From a bacterium (GTDB lineage Bacteria; Cyanobacteriota; Vampirovibrionia; Obscuribacterales; Obscuribacteraceae), in assembly GCA_018062085.1 (NCBI GenBank), contig JAGOSY010000002.1:310001-374000 (forward strand): a DNA stretch of 64,000 nt, in the 5' to 3' direction. Below, one piece after another: positions 26,642 to 34,441 of this stretch (the stretch's first letter is position 1; the number at the start of each line of letters is the position of its first letter). A program made the translations under genes and the position numbers. The notes beneath the pieces are model-generated. The model was not told the DNA's origin. It did no database searches and saw only the letters and a program-made list of their open reading frames with translations.

Positions 26642-27886
26642 TCAAGAATCTGTTGCTTGGCTCTCAGAAGTGTCTGTATCAGGTTTGTTTTTAGCTTGTT
26701 TGAAGTTGGTCAGCTTGGCAGTCATTGCTTTGCCAAAGTGCGAGATAATCTGTTTGATTGGGTGGAAGCCCAGTACGTTGTAGACATCATAGATGCGCAC
26801 CAGCAAAAAGCGCGTCTTCATGCAGCAAAAGACTTTCTCTTCGTGGGCACCAGGAAGCTCAGGTCGATATTTGCTTTTGTGACGATAGAGATTTTTGAAG
26901 TTGTAGAGATAATTTGCCTTTTCAAAAGAATATTTGAAGTGGGCGCTCAATAGTTTGCTGTGGCGAAATTCTTCGCTGTCGTCAACTTTTGCCAGGGGCG
27001 AGAGGCCGAGCGATATTTCTTCTTTGCCTTCGGCCTTGAAAATTTCCATGGCTTCTAACAAAATGAAATCTACTACTGAATAAGAGCGATCAAGATTGCT
27101 GCGCAAATGATTGGCAATGTAACCTTTAACTTTGCCGTCTTCATACATGGGGTCGAAAATTATGAAGCCGACAACCGTGTCGTCTTTGAGAGCAACAAAC
27201 TTGCGTACGTCAATTTCGTCGACATAAACGATAGGACGCACAATAAATTGCATCTCGCTGTCGCTCATTACTTTTTGCTTCATCCAGTCTTCGCTGATCT
27301 TTCTAAATGCTTTGCGCATATCAGGATCAGATGACAAAACTTCTTTGCAGACTAAATTGTCTTTCTTGGCATTGTTCCTCGCCTGTCTAAGGCCTTGCTT
27401 CTTATTGCCAGAGAGGGTGAAATTTTGAATCTCGATTATAGTTTCTACGCCCAGTTCGTTTACAGAAAAACCGCGTTCATTGAGTATTTCAGCAGTCTCG
27501 CGCGAGGCGTGCAAGAAGATCGGATCTTTTTTATCGAGGAGGAAGGCATCGAGAAAAGCCCTTAAGTTTTCTTTGCTGCAAATGGGGTCGGCTAGCACAC
27601 AGACAGAGTCTTCGCCATCGGTTAGAGGCACATAGGCGCAATAGCCGAGTTTGTCGTTCATGTAGTATTTCATGCCAGCTTGCAGCGAAGAGTAAGCCAG
27701 GGAGCCTCGACCGTGCTGCTTTAGTTGGTCAATGCGAAAGGCCGCTGTTTTTGTACCTGTTTGTAGGGTTTTGACTGCAGTCTGAAGAGCTTCTTGGCTG
27801 GTCGTCATCGATTGCGAGAGACCGGGCGCTACTTTTTTGATATTGAGACCTTTGCCTCTGAATCCCTTGAGCAAGTCCATATTCAA
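26642..27886 (-). CDS. DUF2156 / phosphatidylglycerol lysyltransferase C-terminal-like acyltransferase
   Basis: The 414-residue protein matches the soluble GNAT-like half of MprF-type aminoacyl-lipid synthases. HGRGSLAYSSLQAGMKYYM and YVPLTDGEDSVCVLADPICS occur early, and KQGLRQARNNAKKD and YSVVDFILLEAMEIFKAEGK occur later, followed by SLGLSPLAKV. MprF proteins transfer Lys or Ala from tRNA to membrane lipids, but the membrane half is missing here. The protein may use another acyl donor, or bind the membrane through its long basic C-terminal region. The C-terminal ~40 residues are Thr/Ser/Asp-rich and likely disordered. Confidence 0.72.
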   Translation of the reverse strand: MNMDLLKGFRGKGLNIKKVAPGLSQSMTTSQEALQTAVKTLQTGTKTAAFRIDQLKQHGRGSLAYSSLQAGMKYYMNDKLGYCAYVPLTDGEDSVCVLADPICSKENLRAFLDAFLLDKKDPIFLHASRETAEILNERGFSVNELGVETIIEIQNFTLSGNKKQGLRQARNNAKKDNLVCKEVLSSDPDMRKAFRKISEDWMKQKVMSDSEMQFIVRPIVYVDEIDVRKFVALKDDTVVGFIIFDPMYEDGKVKGYIANHLRSNLDRSYSVVDFILLEAMEIFKAEGKEEISLGLSPLAKVDDSEEFRHSKLLSAHFKYSFEKANYLYNFKNLYRHKSKYRPELPGAHEEKVFCCMKTRFLLVRIYDVYNVLGFHPIKQIISHFGKAMTAKLTNFKQAKNKPDTDTSESQATDS

Positions 27887-27946
27887 ACCCTTTTTAGTAC
27901 TGCGATCTATTTTTATGCCCAGCCCAATTCTGATGTCCTGCTCATG

Positions 27947-29776
27947 TTACTTTACTTTGACTGCAAAAGACGGCTCTGTATAATCGCTTGGCAGATATTT
28001 CTCAGGAATGGTTGTGCGGTTGCCGTCGCGCAAAGTGGCATAGTGAGGCGACATAATCTCAATGCCAGCTTGGTTAAACTGGTCTTGAATATTGCGGTGC
28101 AGGTCTGAATAGGTCACTGCCATAATTTGCGGTTTGTTGGTGAAAGCATTAATTTCGTAGCTGACAAAAAAGTCGTCAAGACTAGTTTGTAAAACAAAAG
28201 GGGCGGGCTCCGCCAGAATATTTTCCGTTGCCTTTGCTGCCGCTATTAGTGCTGCCTGTACATCGCGCCAGGGGGCGTCATAGCCGATTGTTACTGTGGT
28301 GTGTAGGATCAAGCCTGTGCGGTTCGAGGATGAGCTGTAATTGATGATATGGCTGCTCAAGACCATGGCATTGGGAATGGTTATATATTCTTGTTTGATT
28401 GTACGAATGCGTGTGGCTAGTAGAGTTTTCTCGACAACGTCGCCGACAGCATCTGATATTTTGACGCGGTCTCCTAGCTTGAAGGCGCCAGTGTAAGTGA
28501 GAAAAACACCAGCCACTAGATGTGATATCGCACCGCTTGAACCCAGAGAAAATAGTACACCCAAGAAAATCGAGACCTGTTGAAATGCTGGTGAGCCAGA
28601 GCCCGGCAAATAGGGGAAAATCAAAACGAAGGCGAAAGCAATCACCAAGAAACGAATAATCTTAAAAGTCGGATCTGCCCATTCTGGGTCGAAGTTGGCA
28701 ATGGTAATAGTGCCCCTACCTACTTCTTTGAAGAGAAACTGTACGAAGGCAACGAGATAGTAGGTTGCGATTGCAATTAGGATAATGACAAATACGTTGG
28801 GCAAGTATGCCAGTATCGCCGGTAGTGCGACGCCGACTACTGGTTGCACAGCCCAGTCGACAATGTCGCTAGCTATACCTCTGGTTTCAGGAAAGAAACT
28901 CAAGGCCAAAGGAATGAAGAGGCCAAGCAGAGCGATTACAATAGCAACTCTAGTAACTCGCAAGACACCAACTAAAACGTCAGCTAGAGTGTGTTCTGAT
29001 ATCAGCTCAGCGTTTTGAATGCGCAGCGACTTAATTTGCTTGCCCCTGGCTACTTCTATCCAAGCGTAAATCTTGGGAAAGAGCCAATTCAAAAACATTA
29101 GTGAGAGCATTAGAGCAAGAGCTGATACTGCGGTCTGGCCTGCAGCCAATATCAGACTGCCTGGGCGATGAGATTCAATACTTTGCAGTAGTGCTTTCTT
29201 TAGGTTAGCGGCCTGGCGCTCAGCCAAGGTCATGCGACTAGTTAGACCTTCGGCCTTGGCATCTTGATCTGTGACTATCACCAAGGGCTCGTTGCCCATC
29301 ATGATTTCGGCAACCTGGCGCTGATTGATAGCTCTAATATTTTCAACTAGTTGCAGATATTGCTTGTCACTTTTGGCTTTTTTCAGTCGGCGTTGGATAT
29401 TCTCAACGCGAGTCTGGATAGAGTAAGGACCGACACTGTGGCGAACGCGAAAGACTTCTATGCCGTCAACTTCGATCGGTAAGCTGTCATCTGTTTTTTC
29501 GGCAGTGCTGTTCTCTGACTTTGATGCATTAGCCTGGCTTTCACTTGACTCCAATTGTGGAGCCACGAATAACTCATCGTCTTCCTGAGCGTTCTTAGTG
29601 TTAGCAGGGACGGTTACGTTTCTCTCTTGCTGCTTAGATTCTTGTTGAATTGGCTCTTGTTGGGCCAGTGCTTGCTGCCAACCGGCGCTGCCAACTAAAG
29701 AACTGATTAGTAGCAGACACTTTATTAAGGTCAGCTTCCAGCGATAATTAACAGCCATCATTATGTGTCTCCGCAT
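27947..29776 (-). CDS. MscS-family mechanosensitive channel
   Basis: The 609-residue protein has a signal peptide, then a Gln/Glu-rich and acidic periplasmic region (~30-110), and about six membrane helices. The pore helix and beta domain of MscS follow: LGSSGAISHLVAGVFLTYTG, FKLGDRVKISDAVGDV, EYITIPNAMVLSSHIINYSS and an alpha/beta C-terminus. Such channels open under membrane tension to release solutes. The extended N-terminus resembles the larger MscK/YnaI-type members. The ATG has GGAGA upstream. It is divergent from no gene; the rhodanese gene follows upstream on the same strand. Confidence 0.85.
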   Translation of the reverse strand: MRRHIMMAVNYRWKLTLIKCLLLISSLVGSAGWQQALAQQEPIQQESKQQERNVTVPANTKNAQEDDELFVAPQLESSESQANASKSENSTAEKTDDSLPIEVDGIEVFRVRHSVGPYSIQTRVENIQRRLKKAKSDKQYLQLVENIRAINQRQVAEIMMGNEPLVIVTDQDAKAEGLTSRMTLAERQAANLKKALLQSIESHRPGSLILAAGQTAVSALALMLSLMFLNWLFPKIYAWIEVARGKQIKSLRIQNAELISEHTLADVLVGVLRVTRVAIVIALLGLFIPLALSFFPETRGIASDIVDWAVQPVVGVALPAILAYLPNVFVIILIAIATYYLVAFVQFLFKEVGRGTITIANFDPEWADPTFKIIRFLVIAFAFVLIFPYLPGSGSPAFQQVSIFLGVLFSLGSSGAISHLVAGVFLTYTGAFKLGDRVKISDAVGDVVEKTLLATRIRTIKQEYITIPNAMVLSSHIINYSSSSNRTGLILHTTVTIGYDAPWRDVQAALIAAAKATENILAEPAPFVLQTSLDDFFVSYEINAFTNKPQIMAVTYSDLHRNIQDQFNQAGIEIMSPHYATLRDGNRTTIPEKYLPSDYTEPSFAVKVK

Positions 29777-29810
29777 TTGTCTCCGCGATTTTTGGTATTT
29801 GGTCAGGCTT

Positions 29811-30152
29811 TTAGTATTTAGTTATATTGGGGTCGACTTCGTCGGCCCAGCGCAATATTCCCCCAGTCAAATTCAATACTTGTTTGAAACCTTGACCACG
29901 AAGGAAATTGGCGCAACGGTCAGAGCGTGCCCCGGAGCGGCAGTAGATTATTATCTCTTGCTCTTGTAGGTCGGCAAGCTCCTGAAAACGCTGAGCTAAC
30001 TCACCCATGGGTATCAATGCCGAGTTGTTAAGGGCACAAATCTCTACTTCGTGGGCCTCTCTGATGTCAAGAATGAAAGGTTTTTCTCCGGCATCTAGGC
30101 GCTTTTTCAGCTCTAGCGGGGTTATCTCAAGTTTTGTTGTGTTTGCTTCCAT
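29811..30152 (-). CDS. Rhodanese-domain sulfurtransferase
   Basis: The 113-residue single rhodanese domain has EKPFILDIREAHEVEI early, then the active-site loop IIYCRSGARSD, whose Cys is the persulfide carrier, and GFKQVLNLTGGILRWADEVD at the end. The Cys-Arg-Ser-Gly-Ala-Arg loop fits the GlpE/PspE-like class. It moves sulfur to thiol acceptors. It is probably cotranscribed with the downstream MscS-like gene, 34 bases away, although no functional link is known. It stands divergent from the small gene at 30223. Confidence 0.88.
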   Translation of the reverse strand: MEANTTKLEITPLELKKRLDAGEKPFILDIREAHEVEICALNNSALIPMGELAQRFQELADLQEQEIIIYCRSGARSDRCANFLRGQGFKQVLNLTGGILRWADEVDPNITKY

Positions 30153-30222
30153 CTGACCTTATCCTTTTCTATCCAGCATTAAGTATAATCTCAACTTAAC
30201 GTTCGCATTAGGAGGCGCAACC

Positions 30223-30444
30223 GTGGCCAGATCATTAGAGGAATCCCTTAAGGAAGTGCTCGCCGATGACAATAAAGTCTCGAAATACGAGGCAAAAGTT
30301 ATCCGTGAGTTGGTTATGTCCGACGGTGTAGTCTCAGAAGAAGAGAAAGCAGCTTTGCAAAAAGCTTTGGCCAACAACACATTCGACGAAGAAGCATTCG
30401 AGCTGTTGTCAGGTCTTCTACTTAGATCGCACATGAAAGACTAG
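30223..30444 (+). CDS. Small acidic helical protein (TerB-like fragment?)
   Basis: The 73-residue protein reads as three helices with two acidic turns, DDNKVSKYEAKVIRELV and SDGVVSEEEKAALQKAL, resembling a pair of EF-hand-like or TerB-like helical turns. It starts with GTG, with AGGAGG upstream at good spacing, which makes a real gene likely. No known function. It converges with the helicase gene, whose stop lies 20 bases away. Confidence 0.7.
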   Translation: MARSLEESLKEVLADDNKVSKYEAKVIRELVMSDGVVSEEEKAALQKALANNTFDEEAFELLSGLLLRSHMKD

Positions 30445-30463
30445 TCTTCAAATTTGTTCTGAG

Positions 30464-33400
30464 TTATTCCCAGAGCAATCTTTGAGCCAGACTAGGGCCA
30501 ATGCCAAAATATTTGTTTAATAGCTCGGGTTTTGTTTCGGTAGCGATGACAAAACCCGGGCTTACGTATTTGTTCCAGGCTTCTTGAAAAGCTAGCCTGC
30601 CCTTTTCGGAGCGCGCCAGTAGATTGGGCACAGCATGATAACTGCCAATCCGTGGCTCGGCTCTTCCGCTTATATATTTGCGGAAGAACCGATCGCTTTC
30701 TTCCGGGCTGACGATTTCGGCTAAGGCAAATTCATACTTGGCAATTAAGTAGGGCTGGTTGGAGAGTGGTGATAGCACCTCTTTCAACGATTGATTGAAA
30801 TATTTGCTGCTGTCGGCGTCGACAGTGTCTATAAAAATTCGATAGCTGCCATCGCTACGCACTGTGGCGTGGATATTTTCTTTGCCAATGGTGTGTGGCA
30901 CTAGTTTGATTTGTTGCAGGGCAGCGAGCACTGCATAGGCAATGTCTAGTAGTGAGGATTCTTGTGAGTTCGGTTGGCACAGGTCTTTTTTGAGCTTAAG
31001 AAATAGGGCCTTTCTCTTCGCCGATGCTAGTACAGTGGCGGCAATTGCTGGCAAGACAGCAGTCCAGGCTAATGGCCCCAGGCCGGTAATAAAGAACGCC
31101 ACCGCTGCTGATATCAGAGTTCCGACAGCGAAATATTCACCCCATACTCCATTTAAAGCTGCTCGTATTTGCTTAGCGTGCTCTTTGTATTTGCTGTTGT
31201 AGCGAATGTGAGGCGGTGTCAGCGCGAGCTTGCGCAACTTTGCTACCTCAATACAGTCGAATAAGCGATTTTTGTAGGGCTCACCAATTTTCCATAGATC
31301 ATAGATTTGATCGCGTACAAGTGCTCTGCCAGCCATTTCTTGATTGAAGGAGTCAATCGAGGCGAAAACTTGAGCGGGGGTCAATTCAGAAAAGGCAGGG
31401 TGTACGTGGCCGACACCACATTCTATTTGACCATCGTCACAGATGCCAAAGTAGCCCTCATGTTTGCGCACAAACCGTTGATAGTCATTCAAGCCTTTTT
31501 CTAAACTAGGGGCAATACAGACCACATCCCAGTTGTTAGCTACTTTTCTCAAACCTAGTGCATCGTTTTGAATGCGAATAGAGCGGCCTCTCAGTTGTTT
31601 AACTGAAACTGGCGAAGTCGTGGTGGTTAAATCAATAAGTGTATTGAGTGCTTGGCTGTCCCAGCCTTCGCCAAACAGTCCACGTGTGCCAATCAGACAT
31701 TTGGTAATGCCTCGCTCAAATAAACTAGTGCTCAATGCCACATAGAGCCTTGATTCCCAGGCCGATGATGTTGATGAAAGAGCCGAGAATAGATCGCCAG
31801 CTTTGCTACTTAGGCTAAGTTCAAAGTTATAGCCAGCCTCTTTTACAAACTCTCTGGCCGCTTCTAAAAATTGGTCTTTGATGCGGTTATCTACCAGTAG
31901 ATGCGAGCCCGTCACCATGCAGGGGTTGAGATAGGTTGATATATCACTTGTGAGCAGTATGCGCATGGCGGCAATGGCGCCGCCTGACTCTTGGTTCAAT
32001 ACTCCTTTCACTGCAGTGGCCGACATACTTTCAAAGTCGGTGACTACTACTGCTCTCAAGCGATCCTGTAAAACTCGGTATTCGATAGCAAGAATCTCTG
32101 CCACCGCTTTTGGTTTCGCTTCACTAAATGCTAGAACGCGATCAACTGGCGATGCCTGTTTGCGCAGACCTTGTTCGGTAATGGCAAAGCCTAGTTTTCG
32201 CGTGGCCGCTCTGATGCGTTCATAGAGTTTGTGTGATTTTTCAGAATTGCTTAGTTTCAGTTTTTGCGAGGCAAAATCTTCAATAATAATCATCCAGTCT
32301 TCTAGTGTCGGCTGGGTCAATTGTTCTGAAAACTCTACGGATCTTGGCCTCGGTAGACCAAGTTTAGAAATTGCTCGTATCAGTGCCGAGGCAATCTCAG
32401 TGTTTTTTGCGAAGAATTTGCTAAAACCCTGTTCGGTTTCTATCTTCTGGCTGTAGTCGAAAATGTACTGGGTGAGCGGGGGATAATTAATTTCATTGGC
32501 TGCGCTAGCTGATTGGTCCAGATATTCGCTGCCACAGAGTTCTTCTATTAATTGATGAAATTCAAGGTGTTGCTCTGACAAAAAGTCGAACTCTTTTTTT
32601 GTGGGCTCGACGAAGTAGACCAGATCTTGAAAGGGGGCTAGGCCCTTTTCTCTTACTAGGGCCGGAGTTGGTACTTGATAGTCGATATCGCCCACAAGGT
32701 TGAGATAGCGCAACTCTTGACTGGCTGATTTTTTCTCTGGAGGGGTACCGGTTAAGCCAATCACTATAGGATTATCGAGGTGCTTGACTAGGTGCTGCAT
32801 GATCGCAGCCCAATAATCAGTTAGATGGTGGCATTCGTCAAAAAGCACTAGTTTGAATTTCTGCCGCCTTAGGGTCTGCAGAAGCTCAATGGCGTTAGGG
32901 TGTAGTACTTCGTTCAAGTCCATTTCTTCAGCCAAACGTTTGCGCAATCGACTGACATGTCGCGAAATTTCTTTTTGATAGGCCTTGGGGTTATTCTGGA
33001 AAATTTCAAGAATTCTTAGCTCAGCTTCACCAGTGCCACCGGAGCGGCCTTTGATTAGTTCCTTCACCCATGAATTGTGAGCTAACTTTTCTAGATATTC
33101 TTGCTCTCTACCGGGTGTTGAAAGCACTTGATAGGTTAGTACAGTGATGGGTTTGAGCGGCTTGTCGTCTTGTGTACCCAGCAGTTGCTCTAAGCGCAAT
33201 TTACCGTTGAAATTGTCGCCAAAATTTTGTTCATCGCTATCAATTGGTAAGAATAAGTCGAGCTTCCCGCCCCATTGCGATTGAATGGTGGTGTTGGGAC
33301 ACAGAATCAAAGCTGGGCATTTAAGAGTGCTGATCATTTGCAAACCAATGATCGTCTTGCCGGCTCCTGGTGGGGCCACAATATGAATTTCGCGCTCACC

Positions 33401-33547
33401 CCGAGCCAATTTATCATTGACTAGATCGAGAATTTCACGCTGATAGCCGCGCATCGGGTAGCGAAAATTCAAATCAGCCAGCAGTGGTTCTTGGGCTGCT
33501 CGAAAATCTGCGGGAATCTCTGCACTTGGTTTTACTGTCGAAAGCAT
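30464..33547 (-). CDS. Large SF2 helicase with a C-terminal membrane hairpin
   Basis: The 1027-residue protein has two RecA-like domains: Q-region PMRGYQREILD (~31-41), Walker A APPGAGKT (58-65), LILCPNTTIQSQW (Ia), DECH (237-240), LTGTPP (III) and, in the second domain, FGEGWDSQALNTLIDL (V) and KQLRGRSIR (VI). Residues ~805-843 are a long hydrophobic stretch with a central Gly-Pro turn (two membrane helices), followed by ~180 soluble residues ending in a helix-hairpin-like GIGPSLAQRLL. The helicase core resembles restriction/repair-type DEAD/DEAH proteins. The membrane hairpin is unusual. No partner genes suggest a system; it is flanked by a small gene and an ABC transporter. Confidence 0.8.
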   Translation of the reverse strand: MLSTVKPSAEIPADFRAAQEPLLADLNFRYPMRGYQREILDLVNDKLARGEREIHIVAPPGAGKTIIGLQMISTLKCPALILCPNTTIQSQWGGKLDLFLPIDSDEQNFGDNFNGKLRLEQLLGTQDDKPLKPITVLTYQVLSTPGREQEYLEKLAHNSWVKELIKGRSGGTGEAELRILEIFQNNPKAYQKEISRHVSRLRKRLAEEMDLNEVLHPNAIELLQTLRRQKFKLVLFDECHHLTDYWAAIMQHLVKHLDNPIVIGLTGTPPEKKSASQELRYLNLVGDIDYQVPTPALVREKGLAPFQDLVYFVEPTKKEFDFLSEQHLEFHQLIEELCGSEYLDQSASAANEINYPPLTQYIFDYSQKIETEQGFSKFFAKNTEIASALIRAISKLGLPRPRSVEFSEQLTQPTLEDWMIIIEDFASQKLKLSNSEKSHKLYERIRAATRKLGFAITEQGLRKQASPVDRVLAFSEAKPKAVAEILAIEYRVLQDRLRAVVVTDFESMSATAVKGVLNQESGGAIAAMRILLTSDISTYLNPCMVTGSHLLVDNRIKDQFLEAAREFVKEAGYNFELSLSSKAGDLFSALSSTSSAWESRLYVALSTSLFERGITKCLIGTRGLFGEGWDSQALNTLIDLTTTTSPVSVKQLRGRSIRIQNDALGLRKVANNWDVVCIAPSLEKGLNDYQRFVRKHEGYFGICDDGQIECGVGHVHPAFSELTPAQVFASIDSFNQEMAGRALVRDQIYDLWKIGEPYKNRLFDCIEVAKLRKLALTPPHIRYNSKYKEHAKQIRAALNGVWGEYFAVGTLISAAVAFFITGLGPLAWTAVLPAIAATVLASAKRKALFLKLKKDLCQPNSQESSLLDIAYAVLAALQQIKLVPHTIGKENIHATVRSDGSYRIFIDTVDADSSKYFNQSLKEVLSPLSNQPYLIAKYEFALAEIVSPEESDRFFRKYISGRAEPRIGSYHAVPNLLARSEKGRLAFQEAWNKYVSPGFVIATETKPELLNKYFGIGPSLAQRLLWE

Positions 33548-33692
33548 TGCCCTATTTTACTTTCTTTTGTCGACTGTGCCGAATTTAGGGAAAAGATCTT
33601 GCTTGCTGGCTACAATGTCTGAGTCAGTATTCTAATGAATGGATATCAATGGGCCATCTCGTCGATATCTGCATCTTCTCAATAGGTCTTAA

Positions 33693-34415
33693 ATGGCTTC
33701 TATATCTCCTGTATCCCCTATATCTCATTTGCCTTTATTGCAGATTGACTCGGTGGCGAAGACCTACGGTGAGCATCATGTGAAGGCGCTCAGTGCCGTG
33801 AGCATAAATATTGAAAGAGGCGAATTCGTCTCGTTGATGGGAGCGAGCGGCTGCGGCAAGAGCACTTTGCTCAATCTTATTGCTGGTTTAGACAGTGCCA
33901 GCAGTGGACGCATTATTTTTGATGGCGCCGATGTTACTACACTTACCGATGAGGCTGTCACGGCCCTGCGAGCTAAGAAAATTGGTTTTGTCTTTCAGTT
34001 TTTCAATTTATTGTCGACCCTCACCGTTGAAGAGAATGTTGCTTTGCCCCTTGAGTTAGGGGGAGCCACAAATGCCTCGGAACGGCAGAAGAGAGTCTTG
34101 GAAATGCTCACTGAAGTTGGTATGGAGAGTCGTCTAAAGTTTTATCCATCACAGCTTTCCGGGGGAGAAATGCAGAGAGTGGCTATTGCTCGTGCTCTAG
34201 TGCATAAGCCTGAATTGATCGTGGCAGATGAACCAACTGGCAATCTTGATTCTGAGAATGGCATAAGGGTGCTTGAGCTGCTTAGACATTTAAATAAGAG
34301 CCTCAAGCAAACTATCGTCATGGCTACCCATAGCGAGGAAGCTGCCGCCGTGGGAGACCGTATCATCCGCATGAAAGATGGCTTAGTTTTGAGTGATTCT
34401 TTGGTTGAACACTAA
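33693..34415 (+). CDS. ABC transporter ATP-binding protein (LolD/MacB type)
   Basis: The 240-residue ATPase has Walker A GASGCGKST, Q-loop VFQFFNLLSTLTVEEN, signature LSGGEMQR, Walker B LIVADEPTGNLD and H-loop MATHSEEAAA. The FFNLL and PTGNLDSENG elements are typical of the LolD/MacB/FtsE class, which powers mechanotransmission rather than classic transport. It is translated just ahead of the FtsX-like permease gene, 26 bases downstream, so the two form one complex. Confidence 0.92.
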   Translation: MASISPVSPISHLPLLQIDSVAKTYGEHHVKALSAVSINIERGEFVSLMGASGCGKSTLLNLIAGLDSASSGRIIFDGADVTTLTDEAVTALRAKKIGFVFQFFNLLSTLTVEENVALPLELGGATNASERQKRVLEMLTEVGMESRLKFYPSQLSGGEMQRVAIARALVHKPELIVADEPTGNLDSENGIRVLELLRHLNKSLKQTIVMATHSEEAAAVGDRIIRMKDGLVLSDSLVEH

Positions 34416-34441
34416 ATTTGGAACACTAAAGAGAATTGCTG

